DNA from: JAHDFB01 sp965658745
GTDB taxonomy: Bacteria > Bacteroidota > Bacteroidia > Chitinophagales > Saprospiraceae
Direction of reading: 5' to 3'
NCBI GenBank assembly: GCA_965658745.1
Contig: CBFHTK010000005.1
Location: forward strand, 124,001-188,000
DNA length: 64,000 nt
The translations under genes were made by a program, and so were the position numbers. Under the pieces are notes generated by a model. The model saw only the letters and a list, made by a program, of their open reading frames with translations, searched no databases and was not told the DNA's origin. Positions 18,316 through 27,381 of the stretch are shown piece after piece; the stretch's first letter is position 1, and each line of letters begins with the position of its first letter.

Positions 18316-20559
18316 TTATTCCAACATTATTTCACCCACAAAAAGCCAAGCTTGGTGTCCAGCGCCTTGTCTTCCCTGTTCTATTATTCCATGCTTTCTC
18401 ACTGTGATTCTTACGAACTTTGCTTCGGTCTCAAGTGGAATTGAAACGGTTGCCATTTTACCTTCGGTTTCGATCTTATTCACGGATGTGATACTCGAAT
18501 ATGTAAGTCCATCTTCAGAAACGGAAATGTCAATAGACCGAGGTAAGTAAATCCACTGACCTTCGCCCTTGAAGAACTGAATCGTGATATTACTAAGCTC
18601 GCTTAATTCTGCAAATCCAATAGTTGCAATCAAATCTTTGCCTGAAAATCCTAACCACTCAGGTCCGCCATACTTCTTCTCTGAAGCTATTATTCCGTTC
18701 ACTAGAGCATCCTTACCTGAACCTGCATATGTTTTTGAAGGTAGATTCTCCAGATCTATACTAGCTTTGTTGCCTAAATGCCCCTTAAAATCTATTGAAC
18801 TTTGTCTACCTTTCTGTCCATCATATTCAGCAAAAAAACTGTACGCTCCATCTCTATCAAGATAAAACGAATCATTTTCCACCTCGGATTCTCCGTACGG
18901 AGACACTGCGTAAACGTCAGCATTCTCATTGGGTTTTCGTATGAGAGCGTAACTTCCAAGGGAACTATTTTGCACCACCACATCTAAATCAAGTAGATGA
19001 TTTGCAATATTAACACCTTTAGCTTCCCAGAAGTCCACATGTTCTACATATCGATTCAAGAATACATCATAGTCTCTTTCACTTGGCAGATTCCATTGTA
19101 CTTCGCTTAATGCCATCATTCTAGTAAGTGCCATATAACTAACTTGATCGAAATCCTTCATATATTCGGTCCATACATTTCCTTGTACTCCCCATATCAA
19201 CTTACGCTGCTCCTCATCCAGTTCTTGGGGAATTGGATTGAAATGATATACGTCTTCCAATGTAGTCAAACCACCAATCGCTAAAGGCTCATCTGGATGA
19301 GAGCTCTGGTAATGATCAAAATAACAATGAGAACCAGGAGTCATGATAGCTTTGTGGCCTTCTTTGACTGCTGCAACGGCACCTGCCGTTCCCCTCCAAG
19401 ACATGACGGTTGCGCTTGGATGTAGACCTCCTTCCAAGATTTCATCCCAGCCAATAATTGATTTACCTTTTGATTGGATATAGTCAGCAATTACCCCAAT
19501 AAAATAGGATTGTAATTCATATTCATCTTTTATACCCTCCCGCCTCAACAAATCCTGACAAAACTCTGAAGCCTTCCACTGATCCTTAGGACATTCATCT
19601 CCACCTATATGGATATATGACGATGGAAATAAATCAACAACATCATCGATAACTACTTTAAGAAATTCAAATGTTTCTGGATTTGGACAAAATACATCTG
19701 GAAAAACACCCCACTTTGTTGCAACATCTATCTGATCTCCAGTACAACCAAATTCCGGATAAGCTGCTATAGCAGCTTGTGCGTGCCCGGGCATTTCAAT
19801 TTCTGGAATCACTTCAACTCCTCTTGCTTCAGCGTACGCAACAATTTCTCTTATTTCTAGCTGAGTGTAAAACCCACCATATTTGGTTTGGTCAAACTTA
19901 TGCGGTTGATCATTATAATGCCCGACTAATGTCTCCTTTCGAAAGGCGGCAATTTCTTGTAATCTTGGATATGATGGGATTTCTATTCTCCAGCCTTGAT
20001 CTTCTGTAAGGTGCCAATGAAAACGATTGTATTTATAGTAAGTCAGAAAATCAATATATTGCTTTATATCTTCGATATCAAACATGTGTCTCCCAACGTC
20101 AAGATGCATTCCTCGATAATCAAACTCTGCCCTGTCTTCTATATGAAGTATAGGCAGTTTTTCATGCTTTTGCAGTAATTGGAGTAATGAAATAAATCCA
20201 TTTCTTATGTCTGCATAAGTATGCCCATAAATAGAAATTTGATCAGCACCAATATTGAGAAAATATTGTAAGGGGAGAAGCGAGCTGTCAACCTCCATTT
20301 TTAGGTTACTGTTAATAGTATCTAGTTTGACAGCTATTGGGTAAGTTTCCAACCAGCGTTTATGCAAATTCCAAAAGTGCACGTCACCTAGGCGTATCTC
20401 TGTAATGCTTGAGAACGAGCCAGACGTTGACAAAGAATCGGGAGCAGGTATGAGTTTTACCTGAGTATTGGAAATGACTACATTTTCAGCAGAGGGTACA
20501 CATTGAATTCCTATTAGACCCAATAGTACTAGGATAAAAAACCTTGAAATTTCATGCAT
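18316..20559 (-). CDS. GH20 beta-N-acetylhexosaminidase, lipoprotein
   Basis: 747 residues. The N-terminus has a hydrophobic signal ending in a cysteine (C20, IGIQC), a non-canonical but plausible lipobox. A GH20b-like domain precedes the GH20 barrel, which starts with RGMHLDVGRHMF and holds HWHLTEDQGWR and the catalytic D321-E322 pair in GGDECPK. A beta-rich C-terminal region (about 560-747) resembles an F5/8-type carbohydrate-binding or chitobiase C-terminal domain. The enzyme removes terminal GlcNAc/GalNAc from chitin, peptidoglycan or glycoproteins at the cell surface. It is followed on the minus strand by nothing convergent but the terminator at 18139-18170 on the other strand. Confidence 0.92.
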   Translation of the reverse strand: MHEISRFFILVLLGLIGIQCVPSAENVVISNTQVKLIPAPDSLSTSGSFSSITEIRLGDVHFWNLHKRWLETYPIAVKLDTINSNLKMEVDSSLLPLQYFLNIGADQISIYGHTYADIRNGFISLLQLLQKHEKLPILHIEDRAEFDYRGMHLDVGRHMFDIEDIKQYIDFLTYYKYNRFHWHLTEDQGWRIEIPSYPRLQEIAAFRKETLVGHYNDQPHKFDQTKYGGFYTQLEIREIVAYAEARGVEVIPEIEMPGHAQAAIAAYPEFGCTGDQIDVATKWGVFPDVFCPNPETFEFLKVVIDDVVDLFPSSYIHIGGDECPKDQWKASEFCQDLLRREGIKDEYELQSYFIGVIADYIQSKGKSIIGWDEILEGGLHPSATVMSWRGTAGAVAAVKEGHKAIMTPGSHCYFDHYQSSHPDEPLAIGGLTTLEDVYHFNPIPQELDEEQRKLIWGVQGNVWTEYMKDFDQVSYMALTRMMALSEVQWNLPSERDYDVFLNRYVEHVDFWEAKGVNIANHLLDLDVVVQNSSLGSYALIRKPNENADVYAVSPYGESEVENDSFYLDRDGAYSFFAEYDGQKGRQSSIDFKGHLGNKASIDLENLPSKTYAGSGKDALVNGIIASEKKYGGPEWLGFSGKDLIATIGFAELSELSNITIQFFKGEGQWIYLPRSIDISVSEDGLTYSSITSVNKIETEGKMATVSIPLETEAKFVRITVRKHGIIEQGRQGAGHQAWLFVGEIMLE

Positions 20560-20602
20560 CCGACTAAATTTAAGAACGCAACATCATTGAAAACTGATCT
20601 AC

Positions 20603-21748
20603 TTAATTCGATATTTCTTCCCAACCAAATGCACGTCTCATTTTATTATATATTGCAGTATTCTCATAGATACCCATAAACTCCTCGTCTCCAGGACCTT
20701 CAGCAAAAACTGGTATCATGTCAGCAGTATGGTAATCAGAAGTGAATCGCATATCCAGCGAATCCAAGCGTGAACCTTTATTGATTGCTAGACCACCAGT
20801 TTCATGATCTGCTGTAATGATAACAGTAGTTTCAGGATGGTTTTGGATAAATTCCCACACAACATCTATCGTCTTACTAAAGTCTATCATTTCAGAAACA
20901 ATGTACTCGCCATTGTTGGCATGTCCACCCCAATCTATCTGAGCACCTTCGATCATGAGAAAAAATCCCTTCTCGTCTTTTGATTTTGCATGAAGGAAAT
21001 CTAAAGCTTTAGAAGTAGCTGAAGGAAGATAGTCTCGACCTTGTGCTACTGGAAGAGGATCTGCATCTGACGTAAGGTATCCTACTTTGGAATGCTCAGA
21101 GAAATCTATCTGGTCAAGATCTTCTTTGAAATAATCGGACATAAAATATCCTTTCTGCTCCAATTCAGCAGTTAAATCTCGCCCATCTTGCCTTCTATTG
21201 AAATATTTCAATCCTCCACCAATGAATAGATCTATATCTGTTTCAAGGAAGTCTGCTGCAATTTCTTCATAATTTCGTCGAAGTCTGTTGTGTGCGATGA
21301 AGGATGCAGGAGTTGCATGTACAATCGTTGAACTAGTCACCATTCCAGTGTGATATCCTCGATCTTCAGCTTCTTCTAATATTGTTTCTAGCGCTAAAGT
21401 ATCTGGTCCTACGCCAATTGCTCCATTATACGTCTTATGACCAGTTGAAAAGGCTGTAGCACCAGCTGCTGAGTCTGTAACTAAATCATTATATGCATAA
21501 CACTTATGAAAACCAATCTTTCGAAATTTTTCGAAGGCGATTGAATTATTATTGGCGTACATACCCGCAGTAATTTGAGAAAGCCCCATTCCATCTCCCA
21601 CCATGAAAATAACATTCTTTGCGACTGACTTTTCGTCTTCAATCGTCATTTCCGGTGGAACAGATTGGACCGCTTTTTTTGGTGCTTGACAAGCTACTAG
21701 AAAAATAGCAATAGTCGCTAACATAATTTTGATTTGTATAAATCGCAT
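20603..21748 (-). CDS. Alkaline phosphatase (PhoA type), lipoprotein
   Basis: 381 residues with a lipobox LVAC (C20). The alkaline phosphatase motifs are D52 in MVGDGMG, the nucleophile S93 in TDSAAGATAF, HNR near 155, EGAQIDWGGHAN for metal ligands, and TADHETGGL near 315. The enzyme releases phosphate from monoesters at the cell surface or in the periplasm. A possible -7 box (CAAATATA on plus, 21785-21792) lies inside the 3' end of dprA, so the gene could be transcribed alone. I saw no Pho-box that could be defended. Confidence 0.93.
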   Translation of the reverse strand: MRFIQIKIMLATIAIFLVACQAPKKAVQSVPPEMTIEDEKSVAKNVIFMVGDGMGLSQITAGMYANNNSIAFEKFRKIGFHKCYAYNDLVTDSAAGATAFSTGHKTYNGAIGVGPDTLALETILEEAEDRGYHTGMVTSSTIVHATPASFIAHNRLRRNYEEIAADFLETDIDLFIGGGLKYFNRRQDGRDLTAELEQKGYFMSDYFKEDLDQIDFSEHSKVGYLTSDADPLPVAQGRDYLPSATSKALDFLHAKSKDEKGFFLMIEGAQIDWGGHANNGEYIVSEMIDFSKTIDVVWEFIQNHPETTVIITADHETGGLAINKGSRLDSLDMRFTSDYHTADMIPVFAEGPGDEEFMGIYENTAIYNKMRRAFGWEEISN

Positions 21749-21777
21749 ATAATATCTTTAATTTCAATTAGTAAAAC

Positions 21778-22872
21778 CTAGGTGCAAATATAACGCTTAC
21801 CTGGGAGTGATTTTAGAATGCCCTTTAACTCAAGGTTAAGAATCAAGGCAGATAATTCCCCTGCTTGCTTTTTGAGATGTTGGTTTAGTACGTCAATATG
21901 AACCTTTGGCTGATGCCTAACAAAATTTACTATTTGCAACTCTTCTTCAGATAAATCTTCAAAAAGGCTTCCTTGCAAGAGTGAAGGAGTAGAATTCCAG
22001 CGTGTAATATACTCGAGATCCTTTATAGAGTCATAAAGATGTGCTTTGTGACTTTTAATAAGAAGATTACACCCTTCGCTTCGCTTGTCAGTTGGTCTTC
22101 CAGGAATCGCAAAAACATCCTTTCCATATTCATTGGCAAACTCAGCGGTAATTAGTGATCCTCCTTTTCGTGCTGATTCGATTACAATTACAACGTCACT
22201 CATCGCAGCTACGATTCGATTTCTCGTTGGGAATAGTTTGGGAATCATTTCTGTTCCAGTGGGATACTCAGTCAGTAGTCCACCTTGCATGATCATCTTC
22301 TTTGCAATGTCTAAATGATCATTCGGGTACAGCTGATCTAGTCCATGCGCAGTCACGCCTATGGTCTTCAAATTACTGGAAAGGGAAGCTTTATGAGCAG
22401 TTACATCAATTCCATAAGCCAAACCTGAAACTATCAGGCAATCATATTTTACCAAATCTTTCACTATTCGTTCACATGTAACCTTTCCATGCTCGGAAGG
22501 ATCTCTTGTTCCGACTATGGATACAACCCGTTGTTTATTTAGGTCAGATTCTCCTTTGAAATAAAGTACGCAAGGTGATGCTTCGTAAAAATTGAGCCTT
22601 TGAGGGTACCTTTTATCTTGAAAAAATAGGACATCGATTCCATGCTTCAAACAGTATTCATATTCAAGCTCAGCTCGCTCAAAACTATTTCTATTGAGTA
22701 CTTGTTTTCTGATGCTTTCCCTCGGTATGAACTCCTTGAGCTTTGCCTCTGGCAGATCATATATTTCAGAAACAGTATGAAAATCCTGCATTATCAATCT
22801 GAAGGCACGCGGACCCATACCCTTGATTAAACTAAAAGCAATCTGAGAAATCTTTTCTGTTCTAATTTGCAT
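21778..22872 (-). CDS. dprA: DNA-processing protein DprA
   Basis: 364 residues. The central Rossmann-like domain has IVGTRDPSEHG, IVSGLAYGIDVTAHKASL, GGLLTEYPTGT, FPTRNRIVAAMSDVVIVIES and the motif ARKGGSLITAEFA with FAIPGRP. A winged-helix domain closes the C-terminus (about 305-364) and an N-terminal SAM-like region precedes the core. DprA loads RecA on incoming single-stranded DNA during natural transformation, so the organism may be competent; no com pilus genes are in the window. It begins 4 bp after the stop of the upstream TMTC-like gene and is likely co-transcribed with it. Confidence 0.95.
   Translation of the reverse strand: MQIRTEKISQIAFSLIKGMGPRAFRLIMQDFHTVSEIYDLPEAKLKEFIPRESIRKQVLNRNSFERAELEYEYCLKHGIDVLFFQDKRYPQRLNFYEASPCVLYFKGESDLNKQRVVSIVGTRDPSEHGKVTCERIVKDLVKYDCLIVSGLAYGIDVTAHKASLSSNLKTIGVTAHGLDQLYPNDHLDIAKKMIMQGGLLTEYPTGTEMIPKLFPTRNRIVAAMSDVVIVIESARKGGSLITAEFANEYGKDVFAIPGRPTDKRSEGCNLLIKSHKAHLYDSIKDLEYITRWNSTPSLLQGSLFEDLSEEELQIVNFVRHQPKVHIDVLNQHLKKQAGELSALILNLELKGILKSLPGKRYICT
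21785..21792 (-). promoter_or_regulatory. Candidate -7 box of the alkaline phosphatase gene
   Basis: On the minus strand this reads TATATTTG, 36 bp upstream of the ATG at 21748. It overlaps the last codons of dprA. The -33 element is not evident, so this could be chance. Confidence 0.3.
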
Positions 22873-22876
22873 CAGA

Positions 22877-24829
22877 TCAAATTTTAAAATTTGGATCTAA
22901 AGAAAGTGTCTTTCCAAGATAGTAGTCTGCTTGAGTTTCATTGCCTAAAAATCGATAGCCTTGCGAAATTGCGTACGTTACTTTAGGGTCATATGGGTTC
23001 ACATCGTAATAATAGTTAAGAAATTTTAGTCCCCATTGATAGTCGCGCTTCTCCAAAATCAACATTTCATAACCAGTTTCGTAAAAAAACTTCATCAGAT
23101 CAGGTTCACCTCCAGATCTATTTTTGATATACACAAGATACTCATGCATAAAAGAAAGTCCCGGTCGCACCGCTGCAACCTCTTTGAATGCCTTCAGCAG
23201 TGGTGGTAATTTCTGGTCAATCTTATGAATTTCAGCTGCGATTCCCGCTTTCATTAAATTCCCATTTGAGTACGTAGGTAGAATCTTAGTTGCTCGATCT
23301 GCATAAATCATTGCTTCGTTTAGCAACTTCTTCCTAGCTTGATTTACATTTGAAGTGGTTTTTGCTTCTTCAAACATGGCTGTAGCCATAAAGGAATTGG
23401 CTCTAGCACTATTAGTCGAGACTTTTACCGCAGCAGTATTTAGCGTTAATGCGTTCTTCCATACTGGAATGCGCTGAAATGCAACAAAAGCAAAAGCAAT
23501 ACAAATAAGTCCTGTTGAAGAAAGCATTAAATACTTCTTCCATGCCTTTTCAGGGATTGCACTTTTGAGAGCCCATACTACAGCTAGAGCAGCTGCAATA
23601 CTAGGTGTAAATAAAAATCGTTCATTCATCGTAGTTCCTACATTAACCACAATATTACTCGCTATACTAAGAGTTGAGATATAAAAGAAAATTATGTACG
23701 CCCATAAATTTCTTGATTTGAACTTCACTGCAGCAAATGATGCCAATAATAAATGAACAACTACAGAAACTATAACCCAAAGAGTTGACCAACCGACTCT
23801 AGGTATCTGAAATGGATAGTAATCGTGTGTTAGTGGGTAGGGAACAAACGATAGTCCCAAGTATTTCAAAAGCACATAGAAAACTGTAGCTAATCGTTCA
23901 TGAAAAGCCATACCAACGAAAGGATTATTCATTACATCTGTAACTTCCGTTCCTGAAAAAAAGTATCCTACAGCCGTATAACGCAAAGTCAAATATGCAA
24001 TCAATCCAGCCGACATAGCACCGACAACTCGAATCATTTTTGAAGTTGAAGGTTCCCTGAAGAAATATAAACTTGCAGGTATCACCGCAAAGAAAGTAAG
24101 TGTCGTCTCTTTGGACAGAAGTCCTAATAAGAAACAAACTGATAGTAAAACAAGAGCTAGCCATTTCTTAGTATCCCATCTATAGTATGCAAAGGCACTA
24201 AGCGCAGACAGCATAGAAAATATAAGGGACATTATTTCATCTCTCCCCTTAATATTCGCAACTACTTCAATATGAACAGGGTGAAACATCCAGATAGCTG
24301 TCGCTAGAAATGGAATAGATAACCACCATGTATTGTCACGTTTAAAAAATTGAGCGAGAACCAAAAAGATTAACCAACCACAGAGTCCATACAAGATTAC
24401 ATTAACCAAGTGGTTCATTCGGCTATTTAACCCTCCAAAAATGGTGTACTCTATAGCGTAAGTAATCATTGACAATGGACGATATCTTGCACCAGGAATC
24501 AAATCCTTCTGTTCTCCAAAATAACCAACAAAGCTTTCTGTCAATAATAAGTCATCAATGCCAGCAACCCCTTGCTTCACAAAGCTGTTTTCACTAACTA
24601 CAATTTGGTCATCTAAGACAAATTCATAGGGGAGGGTCTGGACATACAAGAAAAACGATATTCCCATCATTATCGCAAACAGGAAAATAGAGGTTTTCCT
24701 CGAAACTCCGTATGTTTCAATAGCTGGCCAACTCGTTTTTTCTCTTTTAGGTTTCTGGGCTTTAGAAGCTTTAGAATCTTGCTTCTTAGCACTTACTTTC
24801 TTGGTTTTTTGTTTCTTATTAGTCGCCAT
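22877..24829 (-). CDS. TMTC-like GT-C glycosyltransferase with C-terminal TPRs
   Basis: 650 residues. A Lys-rich cytoplasmic N-terminus (about 1-35) is followed by about ten membrane spans and a soluble TPR-like tail (about 460-650). The first periplasmic loop has FVLDDQIVV with the acidic pair expected of the catalytic site, and then RYRPLSMITYAIE and HPVHIEVVANIKGRDE. These are hallmarks of the TMTC/O-mannosyltransferase-like family. By analogy it transfers a lipid-linked sugar to exported proteins, with the TPR part as acceptor platform. Donor and acceptor are unknown. The gene is divergent from 24890 with a 60-bp shared upstream region. Confidence 0.82.
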   Translation of the reverse strand: MATNKKQKTKKVSAKKQDSKASKAQKPKREKTSWPAIETYGVSRKTSIFLFAIMMGISFFLYVQTLPYEFVLDDQIVVSENSFVKQGVAGIDDLLLTESFVGYFGEQKDLIPGARYRPLSMITYAIEYTIFGGLNSRMNHLVNVILYGLCGWLIFLVLAQFFKRDNTWWLSIPFLATAIWMFHPVHIEVVANIKGRDEIMSLIFSMLSALSAFAYYRWDTKKWLALVLLSVCFLLGLLSKETTLTFFAVIPASLYFFREPSTSKMIRVVGAMSAGLIAYLTLRYTAVGYFFSGTEVTDVMNNPFVGMAFHERLATVFYVLLKYLGLSFVPYPLTHDYYPFQIPRVGWSTLWVIVSVVVHLLLASFAAVKFKSRNLWAYIIFFYISTLSIASNIVVNVGTTMNERFLFTPSIAAALAVVWALKSAIPEKAWKKYLMLSSTGLICIAFAFVAFQRIPVWKNALTLNTAAVKVSTNSARANSFMATAMFEEAKTTSNVNQARKKLLNEAMIYADRATKILPTYSNGNLMKAGIAAEIHKIDQKLPPLLKAFKEVAAVRPGLSFMHEYLVYIKNRSGGEPDLMKFFYETGYEMLILEKRDYQWGLKFLNYYYDVNPYDPKVTYAISQGYRFLGNETQADYYLGKTLSLDPNFKI

Positions 24830-24889
24830 CTCAGAAAATATCCCATTTTTACAGTAAATATATCGTAAAGCATTAAACTGGTCTATTAA

Positions 24890-25576
24890 ATGAAATCATT
24901 TTACCTTTATTTACTGTTTTTACTAGCATTTGTTTCTCTTGAAGCCCAAGTCAATTTTAAGATTGGCTATGAACTGGACTACTTCAATAGTAGTGCTCAA
25001 AGTTGTATTGTCGACCAATATAACGAGGAATTCAGCTTTCTAGAAAATGGCGAATTCATGCCATCTCTTCGTTTTATGAATGGAGTTAACCTAGGAGTCT
25101 CGTATCGAACTAGATTTTCGAGAATAGAACTGGGTTGGCACTTAATCTCAAGAGAACGAGACGCTTTCGGGACGATTGAAGCGACAGATAGCACAGCTAC
25201 ACAAGCATATGACCTGGGAATTCGATATCGCCGAAGTGGATTTCAATTAGGATATGAATTTATCATCCAAAAATTTGGTATCGGTGCTACTCTTAATCGC
25301 GATGTTTTTTCAATGGCTACAAAAGGCTCGCCTATCAAAGTCTTTTCAAGACAACCAACCTACACAACTCAATTTCATATTTCGTATCAGCTTTATCAAT
25401 CGGATCGTATATCACTAGTACTACGCCCGTATTACACTCTGTTCTACGAAGAGCTCAACTTTGAACCTTTAATAAGCGAAATGAATATTTCTCCCATCAA
25501 ATCAACTGTTGGCGATGTTCCATACTCTTTTGGTTTGACTGTAATTTTCTATAATGGACCCCAAGAGAGTTACTAG
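24890..25576 (+). CDS. Exported beta-rich protein, probable outer-membrane barrel
   Basis: 228 residues with a signal peptide (cleavage near LEAQ, residue 19). The mature protein has short alternating strands with aromatic girdle residues (for example LGVSYRTRFSRIELGW, FQLGYEFIIQKFGIGATL), as in small outer-membrane barrels. I do not recognise a named family. It is a single gene, divergent from the TMTC-like gene and convergent with the repeat-protein operon. Confidence 0.65.
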   Translation: MKSFYLYLLFLLAFVSLEAQVNFKIGYELDYFNSSAQSCIVDQYNEEFSFLENGEFMPSLRFMNGVNLGVSYRTRFSRIELGWHLISRERDAFGTIEATDSTATQAYDLGIRYRRSGFQLGYEFIIQKFGIGATLNRDVFSMATKGSPIKVFSRQPTYTTQFHISYQLYQSDRISLVLRPYYTLFYEELNFEPLISEMNISPIKSTVGDVPYSFGLTVIFYNGPQESY

Positions 25577-25661
25577 GCCGGAGATTCTTATAATTTATTG
25601 AATTGGATTCACACTTGAACGCATTCAGTTCATTGTGCGAGCAACTAATACATTGTAACAC

Positions 25662-25696
25662 AAAAAAAAGCGCAAAACCTTTCGATCATGCGCTTT
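25662..25696 (-). terminator. Terminator of the sigma/anti-sigma/repeat-protein operon
   Basis: On the minus strand the stem AAAGCGCA pairs with TGCGCTTT, continues with G-U and A-T pairs around the central TCGAAAGG, and ends in eight T. It lies 22 bp after the stop of the repeat protein. Eight A on the plus side may allow weaker function in the other direction. Confidence 0.85.
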
Positions 25697-25717
25697 ACTT
25701 CACCGTTATTTACTTTC

Positions 25718-26833
25718 TTAATCTCTAATAATGACATCGCCGTAACGGCTGACTCCTCTAATTATAGTTTGTGCGTTGCTGCTATGTCCTTTTTTATGGA
25801 GAGAATTTCCATCCCTATCATTTAGAGTATACTCGGTTCCATTAGGCAAGATAATGTCTGAATAATCTGCTTCAATATCAAACTGTATACCGCTATTGAC
25901 TTTACGAACAATAAAGTCAGAGTAATTAATATCAAATCTAACTTCCGAAGCTCTTTCTCCTAGATTACCTATTTCAATATCTCCATACTTTGTGTAAAAT
26001 GCTCCCTTATCTAACAAGTTCTTGATCTCGATGTCTGAATACTTGCTGTCGAACAATATCTCGTTTGCTGTACCGATCTTGAAATCATCATACTTTCCGC
26101 TGTTTTTAAGTCTACTCAGAGATTCGATAACAAAATCGTCATATCCCGAGTCTAAAGTAAGATTCTGTATTTTTCCATACCTATGATCGCTGTATTTCGA
26201 ATCAACTTTCAAATCCGCTGCATTGTTAATTACGATTTCCGAATACTTAATATCACAATTAAAATTATTCATATTTCCAAAAACTGCTTCTCCATAACCA
26301 AGCTGTAAATTGACATTTTTAGTTTGATCAGCTACCTCAAGATCACCGTATTTAACTTCTAGGCTAATATCTCGGTCGAGCTCAGGAATCATCGTTCTAC
26401 CATATTTATTGGCAACGGATAAATAGGCATTTTTAGGCATGTAAACGGTGTAATTAATTTCATAACTCACATTTGTAGCATCACCCCACGACCAAGACCA
26501 ATTATTATTTGTCTCTTCACCAAAGGTTGTTTCTGCTCGAACTTTATCACCACTTTCAGAAAAGTCTATATTCACTTGATCAATGATTTCCTTTGCCTTC
26601 TTTTCATTTCTTGCTTTGATCGTGATGAGGATATCAAATTTAGCTTCTTGTTTGTCCCAAGTTTTGATATCAACTTGCCCGTATTTATTCGAGATTTCAA
26701 GTTTCTGATCGGCTTTCAAAGTAAAGGATTCCTGTACCGATTTACTGAGTTCGAAACTAGTTCCAGTCCAAGTAAAAGCAAGTGATACAATCAGCATGCA
26801 TAGACCAAGAATATTCATATTTCTAGTATTCAT
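25718..26833 (-). CDS. KYGD-repeat beta-solenoid surface protein (DUF4097-like)
   Basis: 371 residues with a signal peptide that may start at the second Met (26818) rather than the first. After a beta domain (about 40-130), the chain is built of about thirteen repeats of the form x-Y-(G/S/D)-(D/E)-x-x-(I/V), such as VKYGDLEV, IKYSEIVI, GKYDDFKI and TKYGDIEI, spaced about 18-23 residues apart. This pattern predicts a parallel beta-solenoid and resembles DUF4097/adhesin-head proteins. It is the last gene of an operon headed by an ECF sigma factor and overlaps the previous gene by 11 bp. It may be the signal-sensing or output partner of that regulatory pair; this is inference. Confidence 0.75.
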   Translation of the reverse strand: MNTRNMNILGLCMLIVSLAFTWTGTSFELSKSVQESFTLKADQKLEISNKYGQVDIKTWDKQEAKFDILITIKARNEKKAKEIIDQVNIDFSESGDKVRAETTFGEETNNNWSWSWGDATNVSYEINYTVYMPKNAYLSVANKYGRTMIPELDRDISLEVKYGDLEVADQTKNVNLQLGYGEAVFGNMNNFNCDIKYSEIVINNAADLKVDSKYSDHRYGKIQNLTLDSGYDDFVIESLSRLKNSGKYDDFKIGTANEILFDSKYSDIEIKNLLDKGAFYTKYGDIEIGNLGERASEVRFDINYSDFIVRKVNSGIQFDIEADYSDIILPNGTEYTLNDRDGNSLHKKGHSSNAQTIIRGVSRYGDVIIRD

Positions 26834-27380
26834 CGTAATTTGTCTTTTGATTATTCTGCTTGGAAGGTATTTGGTTTTCGCTCATTCTTTCCATAGCAAG
26901 TTCAATAATTTTGATTCTTAATTCATAGTTTTCTTTCATGAGAGACATGATCAACTCTCGATTATCCGCATCCGAATGGACAAAGTCTTTCTGCAATTCA
27001 TGAAATCCACTCTGGAGATCATCTAGTTCTGGGAGTACTTCTTGACTCGCTGGATAGCTAGCAAATTGCTGCTGCGTTTTATTTAGGCGAGATGAATAGA
27101 AATGATTCAATTCCTGATATTCTTCATCCTCGATCTGTGCGTATTGTAGCCCTTGATCATTTGCTGTTGAATTCCAGTAAGATCCTATCGCTATTCCTCC
27201 TAGAAATAAGATACTGATGCCTACGGCTATAAGCCATTTCGAAGTTCTTGACCAGCGGTTTGGTTTAGGGCTTTCGCCCAAATCTTTCTCAACGCGATCC
27301 CACACTCTACTAGGAGCTTGATGCGTATCGAATTCTTTCCTATGTTCCTGAACAAACGACTTTAAAAGATCATCATTCAT
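26823..27380 (-). CDS. Single-span membrane protein, probable anti-sigma factor
   Basis: 185 residues. A short cytoplasmic N-terminus (about 1-47) with the DRVEKDL helix precedes one membrane span (about 48-67). The periplasmic part (about 70-185) is helical and charged. The stop of the sigma gene is 1 bp upstream, which is the usual arrangement of an ECF sigma and its membrane anti-sigma factor. No zinc-binding anti-sigma motif (HxxxCxxC) is present. The family is not recognised from sequence; the anti-sigma role is inferred from topology and position. Confidence 0.65.
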   Translation of the reverse strand: MNDDLLKSFVQEHRKEFDTHQAPSRVWDRVEKDLGESPKPNRWSRTSKWLIAVGISILFLGGIAIGSYWNSTANDQGLQYAQIEDEEYQELNHFYSSRLNKTQQQFASYPASQEVLPELDDLQSGFHELQKDFVHSDADNRELIMSLMKENYELRIKIIELAMERMSENQIPSKQNNQKTNYDEY

Positions 27381-27381
27381 A

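Noticed and set aside
19934..19945. Palindrome CCTTTCGAAAGG
   Set aside because: It is inside the GH20 coding sequence with no T run or promoter, so not a terminator or operator that can be supported.
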